Source of the DNA: Neodontobutis hainanensis
Taxonomy: Eukaryota; Chordata; Actinopteri; Gobiiformes; Odontobutidae
Reading direction: 5' to 3'
Assembly: GCA_024349245.1 (NCBI GenBank)
Contig: JALDNG010000026.1
Location: 2,242,501-2,306,500, forward strand
Length of the DNA: 64,000 nucleotides
The notes below the pieces were generated by a model. That model saw only the letters and a list, made by a program, of their open reading frames with translations. It was not told the origin of the DNA and did no database searches. Made by a program: the position numbers and the translations under genes. Below, in pieces: positions 50,106-61,259 of the stretch (positions are counted from its first letter, which is position 1; each line of letters starts with the position of its first letter).

Positions 50106-51540
50106 TTTTTTTCAGCTAAGCATATGTATGCATGTGTGAATGTAAACTGTATTTGATTACGCTAAGGGCCAGCATTTGCTTTTTGGTCTAAACAGTCTAC
50201 TTTGTTTTGGGGCGCAAACCTCGGACTCCCACTTCTAAGTCAAAATGTCACAGATCTTCCAATACTGACACTGTATTTAAGTTTGTGTTGAAATATCTGA
50301 AGGTGGCAAAAAAAAAACAGGTGTCCTTCTCCTGACCCTGAACATATACTGCACTGAGGCCTGGCCAATGAGTCTGCCGTGTTTGTAAAAGTAGCACTGG
50401 CTACACCGGCTAAAGGATGCAGTGTGGTTCTGGGTCATCAGTTTTTATGATCAGTGTCAAAGTGGATAAAGAACAGAGATAGAGCTCCCTGGCAGGGCTT
50501 GATTAGTGGCAATACAAAGCTTTAAAGTCCCCTCCACTGTTTTTATGTTCCTTCACCGTAATCTCTGAGTTTCACAAAGAATTATGTGTGAGCCGCAGGC
50601 CTGTTTACACTTTCATCTGCTGAAGCCGTTCTGGAGCCAATAGTGATCTACTGTGTCATTTTTATAAGTGTGATGGATAACCTTAACAGCATTAATGCAA
50701 ACTGAGGCAAATTAACTAAAAGCTGCTGTGATCCAACGTATTGGACTCTTGATGGAAAAGGGAACCATTGAATGTTTTACAATATCTACCTCATTTAAAT
50801 TAGAAAAATGCATGTTTCTTTAAAAGTGACAGAGGCCATTGTATTGTATTACCTTACATAGACATGGGCGCCGCCATTGTCTTATTTGTTCACTTTTGAG
50901 TCTTTCTGTATGACGTTAGAACAACCTATTTCCTCACTAAATCAAGAGTTCAAGAATGTATCCAGAATGTGTTTTTTTTTTAAAAGGTGGACAGTGGAGT
51001 TGTTTTTGAAAAAGACAACAGTTGAATACAATTCTTGTACAAATGTGTGCTCAAAAAGAAACTCAAATGCTCAGTTTGTCAGCTCCAAGAAGCTGTAGAA
51101 AATAGGAAAATCACTTCCGCTGGATACGGAGCTGTCTTTCTTTTTCAAGACAGACAGATGGTTTATTTATTTTTTTATAACCAACTTATTAAATTATACT
51201 GTTAATTATGTTAGACAGAAATTATTTGCCAAATCTTCTTTTCTTGTTCCCTTCTGCTTCTGCTTCTGTCCCACTGCTAATCATCTGCCTCCATCTAACC
51301 CTTTGCCCTGCATCCTCTTTTCTCAAACTGACTACCTTCATGTATCCTTCACTACATCCACCTCCTCTTTGGTCTTCCTCTCGGCCTATTAGCCAAATAA
51401 TGGCGTTCTAATTATGTTTTTATAGTGTCTGGAAGCTCTCCTTAAAATGTCCATAATGTCTTTCAGTGGTGGTGACAAAGTTAGAAGCATCGGGTCCTCA
51501 AAAAAATCTGATTTTTACACACAACACAGTTGGAGCTTTA
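50106..51540. other. Intergenic; one candidate regulatory block
   Basis: Positions 50400-50720 are repeat-free with GGCAAATTAACTAAAAGC and GC-balanced sequence. The rest shows nothing recognised. Confidence 0.4.
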
Positions 51541-53410
51541 AAGTTTATTTGAAATGACTGGATTATTTGAAGTCTACAGATGCCATCAGTGCTACTTTTG
51601 GAAGATTTAACAGAATCTGGTTGTCCCTCCGTAATTTTAGCCAACATTTTCTAACCAAGAGCTTCCACTGAGCTGTCACCCGTGTGTGTCTGCTGCACTT
51701 AAACAGCACCCATGTGTGGTCGGAGCTGCAGTTGACAATGACGTAAAGTGATGCTCCCCTCAAAAGCAGCACGAGTGAGGCCTCTGTGATGAATCACGTC
51801 CCATGGAGGGAGAATGTGTTAAATAGTACTTGGACACTGCAGCATGATAATTTTCTATCACAGCAGCCTATAAGTATCTGACAAGCTCTATGCTGACTCG
51901 GCAGTCTGTTACAAAATGGCAGGCGTGCCCTTTTATCTCGGTACATGTTTCACGGCAATTGGACAATCAGCCACTGCAGTGAAAATCCATAGTATTGATC
52001 GGCCTGTATCTTCTCTATAATTCTCCAGCAGGAAATCCCTGATGACAAATTATATCTGCACCAGTTTTTGATTGGTGCTTTGATGTAAGTGATCTCCAAG
52101 GGCACAGCGAGGAACTGGTTTGAGGCTTTATTAACTGAGTCTAACCCAGACTCTTGGTGGACTTGCACCTGCCCAGAGCCGCTCCGACTGTCAGACGGTC
52201 GCCCAGTCAGCCGTTCCGAATTTACAGCTGCACGTCCAGGCTTCAAACACAGGTGGACTCTGTGGCGGGACAGCGGGCTGTGAAGGTGACTGTCTGCCTT
52301 GGGTGTCTAGACTTAAGGATCACGCACACACACATACAGAGCAACACAAACGTGCCACAATAAATATCCTCTGTCAGATATCGCCCAACTTTTACCCCTG
52401 TTTATTTCTAGTTCAGCACAAAGTCATTGCTGTATTTCATTAGACTTTACAACATGTATATTGCTTTTTTTACAAGTCCATCCTGAGCTAGTCGCTGCCT
52501 TTTATTATCCCTTTGTAAATTGTGCCGCAGTGTTAAGTTTCAATTTACTGTCATTGCAAGCGGCCATCACAATCGAGCAATACAGGATGGCACTTCTACC
52601 TCGTCCATGTGCTATAATGGTACCGCTACAATGGAGCTAGCCGCCTCCTAGCACAGTTTTTATGAACGTGAAGGAGGTGGCACAAGACAAATTAAACCTG
52701 ATAGTAGTGTCTATTGATTCTAAACAAACACTCATGCTTCTTCTCACTCTCTGCTTTCGGCGCCTGATGTGTATAACGAGCCTTAACATTATGCACTGCC
52801 TTTTATTCAGCACTTGATAACCCTGACCACAATGCACTGCTTAACACACTGGAGTGCACACATCAAGAGGCTTCTCCTAATCCTGCCAGAGTACTTAGCA
52901 AGGAATCGGAATTGGTGCACAACTTTTTTTCCCTTTTTTTAAATCCACTGTCATAAATCTGACAATTTTTGAAAAGCGGGAGAAGAGGGAGGAAGGTCTT
53001 TATTGGTGGTGTCTATTTGAGCTGGGGGTGGGGTGGGGGTAATGTTGGACATAATCCAGCCTGTGACAGAGGAGAAAAGGGGGGAGCCTGCGTCGTTTAC
53101 ACAGAGGATATGCACACCCTCCTCTCTTTTACACAGACATAAACTACAGCGAAGCAACCTTTTACCAGCCAGTAAGAGCGGGATAATCTTTCCCCTCGCT
53201 GCACAATGCAGGAGATTACATGGAGAACATGTCAGTCTGCACTGGATTTGCTCGACACTAGATCTCTTGTCCCTATCGATTTGCAGGCTGCTCATTCATG
53301 TTTTCACACGGCTCTCGCAGGCATAGAGGCCAAAAGCATACGGTTGAGAAAACAGCCATCCCCTTTTCCTTTTGCCAGCTCTCTCATCCTCTTTGTGTGA
53401 CCGTGCCTTT
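51541..53410. promoter_or_regulatory. Candidate conserved non-coding cluster
   Basis: Nearly 1.9 kb without recognisable repeats. GC-balanced cores lie at about 51780-52300, 52390-52840 and 53040-53300. Open frames in several registers on both strands with no known protein, as at other candidate blocks. Confidence 0.35.
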
Positions 53411-53413
53411 GGC

Positions 53414-53437
53414 TTGTGTGTGTGTGTGTGTCTGTGT

Positions 53438-53492
<55 letters not shown>
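53414..53492. repeat. (TG)n microsatellite
   Basis: About 80 bases of TG with two TC interruptions. Confidence 0.95.
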
Positions 53493-53493
<1 letters not shown>

Positions 53494-53929
53494 ATGGGCG
53501 GCTGGCATTTGCACATACATGATCACAACAGTGTCAATGCAACACCTGCTCCCGGGAAATACGTTTTGTAATCACAGGACAAGTTAACCTCGACACCGCG
53601 TGCTGCAGATGTTGTAATCCCCGGTGCTGTTCTGTCGCTGTTGATTTGCTTCGCCGCAGCCACAATCATCGCCCTCATTTTAGGGGTTATAGTTTCCCCT
53701 AAAGCCTTGCATTATTAATCAATTATTGCAGCGACGCCTTTACACAAATAACAGAAGCGACGGTGGTTTACACTCTGCTGGACCCAGGTGGTTCTCCATC
53801 AGAAACAGCTTCCTCTCTTCCTCATGCGTCACACCAATGCAACTGATGCCAAGTAAAGCAGCATAAGAAATCATAACCTTTTGTATATTGGTTACATATC
53901 CACCTAATATTTATAATATTTAGTAAAGT
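53493..53929. promoter_or_regulatory. Candidate conserved non-coding block
   Basis: GC-balanced, CpG-bearing sequence at 53560-53800 with TATTAATCAATTATTGCAGC. Regulatory role inferred. Confidence 0.3.
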
Positions 53930-54001
53930 GACTTATGACTCACTTTGAGTTACCCAGTGTATGAATGGTGCTTTATAAATAAAATTGCCTTGCCTTGCCT
54001 T
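53930..54001 (+). mobile_element. 3' end of an L2-type LINE (short)
   Basis: GTGTATGAATGGTGCTTTAT, AAATAAAATTGCCTTGCCTTG is the familiar 3' terminus of a teleost LINE ending in CCTTG units. It is the same family as the reversed fragment at 23080-23400. Confidence 0.55.
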
Positions 54002-54329
54002 ACTTGTTTACTATAGAAAAATGACCCAATGAGAAAATTATGGAAAAAATTTAACAGAACAATTAGTTGTTTAGTGTGTTTGTGTCCCATGAGAAGCATA
54101 TTGTTTTGTTGTTTTTGCGTTTCTATATACATTTTTACTGTGATGGGTGCTTATTTAACAACATAGCAACGTGCCTGTTTTAATTTGATAAAAAAAAGTC
54201 AGTCTGGTGTTAAACCAATGCGTTCCCGCCTTAACTCAACCCTGTGAATGCATTTCACTTTGCTTTCCTTTCACTACTTCTTTATTGTTTTGCAGTGTAA
54301 GCATAGACATAGCCAGTGCTGGAAGAGAC
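54002..54329. other. Intergenic, no recognised feature
   Basis: Nothing recognised apart from a pyrimidine-rich stretch ending TTTTGCAG (about 54289-54296) that resembles a splice acceptor without a matching donor. Confidence 0.4.
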
Positions 54330-54500
54330 ACTTTTCCAGTAGGATTTTCCACCACCATTGAGTCAATGTTGACAAGTCCTGAAAACCAACCAGCCAATGG
54401 GACCCTTACGTCAATCCAATCTCTCTTTTATGTGAGAGTGTGATTGGCCAAAGCTTGTCTTTGTGAGTCGAACATTGACTTCTATTAAAATCCCTGACAT
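54330..54500. repeat. Dispersed repeat, copy 2 (GTGATTGGCCAAAGC family)
   Basis: GTGTGATTGGCCAAAGCTTG, GAACATTGACTTC and ATTAAAATCCCTGACATT parallel the copy at 8245-8370. Confidence 0.45.
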
Positions 54501-55084
54501 TAGAGACTTGATGCAATGGCTTGTTTTTTTATAGATCATTCCAATCACAAGGTGATTAAAGAGTTTTCCTTTGTTAAAAATGGTCACAAATTGCAGGTTT
54601 GATTTTTGAAGTTTAAAAGTTTCAAAAAAGTTTAATATCAGACATTATTGCATTAGAAAGTCTGACTTGCAATGATTGATGAAAGCAAAAAACAGTCTTG
54701 AGAAGACTTGACTTCAGAATACTTGTTTGACCCAAACTAACTTTTTTTGTGAGTTGTGGTGAATGACAAAGAACTCTAAATGTTATGCGACTTTGAGGAG
54801 GGAAGATTAAGGCCCACAGCATTAGACTTTGACAGAGGAGTCCAGTGGACTCACAGAGCCTGTTTTAAGAAGCAGAAAACAAGAAGTCCTCACTCATGCG
54901 TTTCTTAGTGATCAATATGCTAACTCGGGGAATGCTAAAATCGAGGCGGATGCTTGACAAAGATGGATAGATTTGCACCGTCCGTGAAATGTCACTGATT
55001 CAGTGGAGGATGTCACCTCAGGATCGCTCGGCTGTGTGATAAGCCTGACACATCAGCTCGGGTCTCTCCCTCTCTTCCTGTCAG
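54501..55084. other. Intergenic, ends in splice-acceptor-like sequence
   Basis: AT-rich at first, then GC-balanced after 54880. The final 40 bases have a branch-point-like CCTGAC and a pyrimidine run ending CAG at 55082-55084. Confidence 0.4.
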
Positions 55085-55134
55085 CGCAGACGGATGACAG
55101 CGACCACCACCGCTGCAGGTCCGGTGGGACCCAG
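55085..55134 (+). other. Candidate 50-bp exon (splice signals only)
   Basis: Upstream is CTGAC about 35 bases before the junction, then TCTCTCCCTCTCTTCCTGTCAG, a textbook acceptor. Downstream CCCAG|GTAAAAA is a fair donor with GT at 55135-55136. The exon is GC-rich, and two of the three plus frames are open across it; neither matches a protein I recognise. It could be an exon of an unannotated lncRNA or a chance pairing of signals in a regulatory element. Confidence 0.35.
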
Positions 55135-55136
55135 GT

Positions 55137-57239
55137 AAAAATGAACACAATTAAAAAATGGATGAGTTGCAATCTGTGGAGAAAAGTCAATGTGTGAGGT
55201 TTCGGGTGGTTAGCGACTGAGCGGTCACAGAAAAATAAAATCATTAATTTCATGTGAGCCTTGTCAATCTAAATTTGATTGAAACACTTTGAAAGGGACA
55301 AAGTTTTCTCGGACTATGATATTTGTGCAGTTGATGACTTCTGTTTGTTTGCATTTATTAAGTATTTGTAAAAGTTGTGCATTCATTTACGACTGCTAAA
55401 AAGGGTGTAGTTATTCTAAAATGCCCACTATTTCCACCTTGAGGCAGTACAATATTCCACTGTAATAAATTTTGAATGACACATATTGCATTAATTTTCA
55501 TCCCCTCAGACACTCCCTATTCCAGATTTCACTGATAATGGGAACAAAGCTAGTCATTTTCCATAGATAATGTGATGGCCATAGGGAGTGAAACCATAAA
55601 GGGAGCAATAAAGGTTTTAATTTTACTGCCTTCCTTGAGAATTTGACCCTTTGTGATGCCTATATTTCCTTATGCCCTGAGGCAGCGGCTCCAAGACTCT
55701 TCTTTCTATTTGTTCAGGATCAAAGGTCCGTCCAACAACAAACGCTGGTGACAGGCTGCCTCCACATTCGGGGCCTTCAATTGGACCGAGGAGGAGGAGG
55801 GGTGGTGAGGAGTGCTTACATTCTCCTCATCACACTGTCAGAGGAGTCTCCTTTGGGCCTGTTGTGTGGTCAAAACAACACAAGCACACAGGGGCGAAAA
55901 CAGCAATCACCGTAGTGATACTTGCAAGCGACCTAAAACTTGACCTACTGTCAAATTCCCCTACCTTGTTTCACTCTGAAGTTCCCTTTTGGCTGAATTT
56001 GACTGATTGGTTTTGTAGCCTTTCGTTGTTTCGCTCTTCCTCCTTTTCACTTGTGGGCAGCGGGCGATCATATCTCATTTTGTATCCCAAAGACTAGGAT
56101 TGTTGTGAGCTTGTTGCTTTTCTGAAGGGGAAAACACACCACAAACTGACAGAAGACAAAGCACCCTCCACCCACAGGATTCTGGGTAACTAATAGCCCA
56201 GGTCAAAGTCTGTCCTTATATTTATAATCCTCAACAGCATGAAATATGAAGGGCTAGATTGAGATGCATAACTTGGGAGGCTTTTTTTGAAGTGGAAAGC
56301 CCACAGACACCAGAAATGATGAAATGCTTTGGCTGAGAGGTAAACTATTAATAGACTCCTCCACCTGAAACTGTCACTGTGATCTCGGGCTCGGCATCCA
56401 CACCAGGAGCACCTTTCAGAGACCGGAGAAGGGCTGGGGAGATCACTGTACAAAGGATAAGGAAGCTTTTTAAATGAGACAGGGTTCATGCACCTGTTTT
56501 CAATGACTTTTTCATAATTATTCACCAACTATGACATGATTGATTATCAAAGTAATTATTATTCTGGTATTTCAAACATAAGTTGAAATACAAAAAAAAC
56601 TAACAGTAAAGCAATATTTGTTTAGTTATTTGCAGTTATAAAAAAAAACAAGCTGGTTCCATAGACTGTCTAACTTAAATCTTAATAAAAACACAATGGC
56701 CAATTATTTTAAAGTGGGTAATTGTATCAAGTATCAAGTTTAACACAAAGTTATTTCAGTGTTTAAGATACCAGCAAATACTAAATATCTGGATAACCCT
56801 ACCATTTCTATTTCTTTGGTTAAACATTTGTTAAAATTTTACTCCTTGAGATTTAATTTTTCTCAGCTGAGAATGATCGGTGGGGCACCAATATTGTTTT
56901 TACTATTATCTTCCATTTTTACTCAAACAATTTGTTAATTGATTGTTAATCTCAATGGATCATTTCCTTGATAAATGTTAAAGGTTAAATAAAAATATAT
57001 ATATATATTGTGAGTCACAAACCCTCACATTGCTGGTCCTTGTTGATTGCACTTTACCAATAAGAAAAGCATTTGTGCAGGACCAGAGGCTCTAAATTGG
57101 GCCCATCACAATGGACATACAGAGAACTACCACTGACCAATCAGAGTACACTGAGCTTGGGTGAAGGAAGCCTAAGTTTAAACTACCACACATTTTACCC
57201 ATAACTATTTTGTTTAGACAGTTTTTTGTTTAGTTTTAT
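55137..57239. other. Intergenic; possible regulatory stretches
   Basis: GC-balanced, repeat-poor sequence at 55640-56470, AT-rich after that. Nothing recognised as gene or repeat. Confidence 0.4.
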
Positions 57240-57545
57240 TACATGAGGACGGCCTTCTCACTCCACAAAAACACAAACCTTTGAATTCAGCAGTAAAATG
57301 TAAAATGTAGTAAAATGTTTAAGCTTTGTTGTGGTACCTGCTCTCTGTGAACTGTGAAGCTGGGGTCAGAGACTATTGACTGCTGCCTACACACGGCAAG
57401 TAGAACTATAAAGGAGAAAGTCTCCGTTTTTGTATTTCCAAAAATTGAACTCCAGTAAGTTTATTAACACTGCTCCAAAAAAAATGTTTGAGTGGCAGGG
57501 TTCACAGCGCCCCTACTGGCGTGGCAGACATACTCCAGTGTTTTC
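57240..57545 (+). repeat. Dispersed repeat family B, copy 3
   Basis: CACAAAAACACAAACCTTTG, GGTACCTGCTCTC, GAACTGTGAAG and TTCACAGCGCCCCTACTGGC, GTGGCAGACATACTCCAGTG mirror the copies at 47380 and 49790. On the minus strand CGCCAGTAGGGGCGCTG (57521-57505) resembles a CTCF motif. A poly-T run follows at 57542. Confidence 0.5.
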
Positions 57546-57603
57546 TTTTTTTTTTTTTTTTTTTAATGCAGTATGTCTGAGTGTGTTTTCACAACAAGTA
57601 ACT

Positions 57604-57650
57604 TTGTCAGTCTTATCATTGTCTACGGTGAACAATGATAAGACTGACAA
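57604..57650. repeat. 19-bp perfect hairpin, 9-nt loop
   Basis: Arms TTGTCAGTCTTATCATTGT (57604-57622) and ACAATGATAAGACTGACAA (57632-57650) are exact reverse complements around CTACGGTGA. Confidence 0.95.
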
Positions 57651-57734
57651 TAAAATGTAAAATTACCAATCTTTAAATGCTGTGATGCAACTGTAAAGGA
57701 GGATCAAAGTACACTCCTGGATGGGGACTGCACA

Positions 57735-58145
57735 TTAGGGCTGCCCAGCATTGGAATAAAATCACTATCACTACGATTACTATTTTAAATATGCCATAAC
57801 AATACTATCTGCAATATTCAAATGCTCTTTTATGTAGGAAAAAAAAAATTATAATGGTATGGATTAACTTCCGCTTGTCAAAGCAGCAGCTAAATCAATA
57901 TCAAAGATTATACCAGGACTAAACCTGGAATAAACAGGTCCAAACTGGGACTTTTTCATTTCAACGCACCAGTTTGATTTAAGGTTTTGTTTAGACAATT
58001 TTGAAAGATTTTGACAAAAAAAATAAATAAATAAATCTATAAAATGGGAGAGTATAGCGTTTGTGATAAAAGTTATTATTTGTGATAAGAATATTGCGAC
58101 TGATAATATCGCAATAATAATAAATTTGCAATATATCCGATGTGC
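57735..58145. mobile_element. Probable degenerate DNA-transposon derivative (GGGCTGC... type)
   Basis: Starts TAGGGCTGCCCAGCATTGG with ATCACTATCAC, TACGATTAC and later ATTGCGACTGATAATATCGC, TTTGCAATATATCCGATG. Strings of this kind belong to a very common fish element whose ends read GGGCTGCACAATAT and which is full of GCGATAT words. Old copy, ends not precise. The 154-codon minus frame over it is a chance frame. Confidence 0.45.
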
Positions 58146-59689
58146 TGGTACTAGAGTTGTGTCTCCATCGTGTTTCTTTGAAATGAACGTGAGGCTATAG
58201 ATTGTACTGTAAAAATGACGTGGTTTAGCTTTAACACAAAATGTAACACATTTGTTGTGAGTGTATTGTGCTGCAGACTTGTGTAAATGGAGGATGATCG
58301 TAAAAAAGCAAAAGAGGCACGGCTTCATTTTTCATGCCCGACTAATTAGCCGTTTCCCCCAAGAAGCACAATAAGAGCTCTTATGTGTGTGTACGTGTCA
58401 CCGCCGTCTGCAGAGCATCATGAATAAAAGGCTCATTTTAAATATTTTGGGGACAACTTTTTTTGTGAGGGGGGGTGGGGGGTTGGGTGTAAATCAGCCA
58501 GCAGTAAAGTTATGTCAGAGGAAAAGTCAGTGCTAGTAGCGGCCACGTTTCCACAAATGATCATTTATTACCTAACACTATTTTTAAGGGGGAAAATGGC
58601 AGCCTCTCTTTGTCAAATCTAACAAGGGAATAGCTTTCAGGTGCTTATACCGCTATAACTCATCCCTGTGACCTTTTGAGCAGGAATTAGGGCACTTTCA
58701 TCCTTGTTCAGGTGCTCGTTGGAGTCCATTAGCATTTTTAAAAAGTGCTATAGAGTGTAAAGAAAAAAAACACAGAATCCTACATTAATAGACCTAGTGA
58801 ACTTTAGTATGTTGTGGGGAAAATGATGATAAATGGGGTAATAAAGGATATAGATGATCTAAGAAATAGTATTGTGTGTTTTTTTTATGTTGCAACATCC
58901 ATGACAACTTCCTCTACACGCAAAAAAACACAACTTCATATTTCAAATGTTATCATTATTCTACGATTCAGCACGCTCCTCCTTCAGGGAAATCACACAG
59001 CCGACCGCCTAATCCCTGTCGCGGTGAACGCTTCTCCACGGCAACCGACCAAATTAAAACATCTGACTGAGATCTGTGAGAGAGAGAGGGAGAAAGGACA
59101 TAAAGTCTGCTTTTTTTTTTTTTTTCGAAGCTTCTAAATAATTCATAGATAAAACAAAACACGACAAATACCTCGAGACGTGTGCTACCCACTAAGTTAA
59201 TCCGGCAAAATGAAATAGAACTTTATCTCGCAGCTCAATTTGAAGCAATACTGTGATATTAAAGTGTGAAAGGGAACACAAACACTGCAACAAATTACAA
59301 AATGCCAGAGGGACCAACAACAGTATTACAGAGGACGAATGAACGCTGCTTCATTTGAGAACCATGGCCTCGCACTTCAATAGTGTCGTTATTGTCGATA
59401 AATTGTAAAATGTCTGCCACTTGGAAAATCACTAAAAAAGCATATTCCGGCAACAGCATAATTAATATTCTTAAATACAATGTAAAAATAGACAAAACAC
59501 TAACTGTAAGCGCTTCAAACTTTTGCTTAAATCAATATTGTGCGACACTGTAGAAACGGTCCACATCCCTAAAGTGGCAGATAGTGTAGACCGCTCATAC
59601 CTTCGGCTGGCCACCACTCGTTTTGTATTACCACTTTCCCTGTGATCAAAAGCATTAATCTAAAAAAAGCAGATATCTGAGTGCAAATA
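58146..59689. other. Intergenic; G-rich tract and possible regulatory stretches
   Basis: Contains a G-rich tract at 58469-58487 with quadruplex potential and a poly-T at 59111-59124. Positions 58950-59080 and 59160-59560 are repeat-free. No gene recognised. Confidence 0.4.
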
Positions 59690-60015
59690 TCATCTTTATG
59701 CGGCCATTACTTATTAATCTTTATGTTCATTCTGGGGGCCACTAAAGTCGTGTCACCTAGATGTCCTCTGAAAGCAAATGGCCCCGACGCTGTGGATTGA
59801 ATTACATGTTCGCCCCTATTTACTGGAAAAGCCGGGTCTTGAAGATAACAAGAAAGGTGATATTTACAGCAGCCCGCAGCGGCGTCTTGTGCTCGGCCAA
59901 ATCACAGCTCAGGTGGGACCAAGAGGCGCTCCTGTTGGGACAGTTGAGAGAGATGGGGAAGCAACAATTGGCAAAAGACATGCACCTACTGCATTTGTAA
60001 AGAAAGTAATGTGAA
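59690..60015. promoter_or_regulatory. Candidate conserved block with posterior-Hox-like words
   Basis: ATCTTTATGCGGCCATTAC and TTATTAATCTTTATG (59692-59724) carry a repeated TCTTTATG plus TTATTAAT, and are followed by 290 bases of GC-balanced sequence with open frames but no known protein. The TTTATGCGG-type words resemble posterior Hox/Cdx sites. Among the strongest enhancer-like stretches here. Confidence 0.4.
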
Positions 60016-60191
60016 GATAGTCAAAGGTCTTTGGATCCCTTTGTAGAAAATGTTTCAAAAAACATGGAATTGTTGCTTGTGTGACTTTGTTTTATTTGAG
60101 TTCTAACCAGCCACTTCAAAAAATAAACATAGTCTAGTTTGATGACTGTTTCTTTTTTGGATTTCTATCAGGTTTCAATAAGGTGTATTAC

Positions 60192-60278
60192 CTGCAGTAG
60201 GTGACAGTCAGCATGACCACAGTCCGGAGAGCTCGCAGGAACAGCTCAGCAGCAAATGTAGCACTGTTGTAGGGTCAG
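60192..60278 (-). other. Candidate 87-bp minus-strand exon (possible distal tshz2 5' exon or lncRNA exon)
   Basis: On the minus strand GTTTTTTTCTTTTTAG ends at 60279 and CTACTGCAG|GTAATAC follows 87 bases later (GT at 60191-60190): a strong acceptor and a good donor in correct order. The exon is much more GC-rich than its flanks. One frame is open from its second codon to the end (reading AAELFLRALRTVVMLTVTYC), but a stop at the very start means it is not open throughout; I recognise no protein. It is on the same strand as tshz2, about 59 kb upstream. An old mobile element with splice-like edges is the main alternative. Confidence 0.4.
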
Positions 60279-61259
60279 CTAAAAAGAAAAAAACACTCAC
60301 ATTTCATTTGGGACAAGTCAAAAGTCTTTTTTTTATTTGGAGGTGAGGCTCTGTTCCACAAGGACTCATCTTAGTAAAAAATAGATGACCAATTTGACAT
60401 TCAAATCTGACTTACAATATAAGCTAAACTAAGCTTGCTAAAACTATTCTAATACTATCACCAATTTCCACCTCAAAAGTACCACCAGGTCTGTTGTTCA
60501 TTGTATAGTGCTTATTATCATAGAACAATGAATAGCATGGTGGCCACTGTGCCTCATGCCAATATGTACAATGAAAATGAATATATCCTTTGTGTTTCTG
60601 TGCATAAATCTGTTTCTAGATATCCCAGACCTGGAGTGCTGCTACTACTGACTTTTGCACACCACTGTTCTCTGCTTAACATAACGAGACAATCTGCCTG
60701 AACCCCATACAACACCGAATTCACCAATCTCGCATAAGGTTTGGTGATGTTTGATGAACGTTTATGCTCTAAAGTTTAACAAATACGATGTCGACAAAAA
60801 GCTGAATGTGTGCATAATCCAGTCCTATAGAAATGTCCCTAAGTTTACAGTAACATTGTGTCATCAGTTCTAAATTAGCTCATGTGACCTACAGAGGGGT
60901 TTTAAACAATCTATTTGTGGGTGAATGTAGAAGGCGAAGCTATATGTCTGTTTATTTTACAGAGATCAAAAAACAAGATATTTTTATTACGCACAAATAA
61001 TTAAATGCGGTCAAACAAACAAACGTTACCCATTTTTCTGTAGAATGTGACAATTTTGCCATTTTGACCTCTGTCACTTCATTTTATTTGCATGTGGTGA
61101 TAAGAGACTGCTGTAGGAATACTTAGCAGCAGAAAATAGCGCAGCATATGAAGAAGGACTTGAGGGTTAATAAAGTGTTTGATCAACATATATCCGAGTT
61201 GGGAAACAGGTGCAGATGAAACAACTGGAACACATGGCAGAAGCCAGCAGCTCGGCACA
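60279..61259. other. Intergenic, no recognised feature
   Basis: AT-rich, nothing recognised beyond the acceptor-like tract at its left edge. Confidence 0.45.

Noticed and set aside
54270..54300. Splice acceptor TTTATTGTTTTGCAG
   Set aside because: No matching donor within a plausible exon length, and it borders a dispersed repeat.
57864..58328. 154-codon minus-strand frame
   Set aside because: It lies over a degenerate transposon derivative and has no recognisable features.
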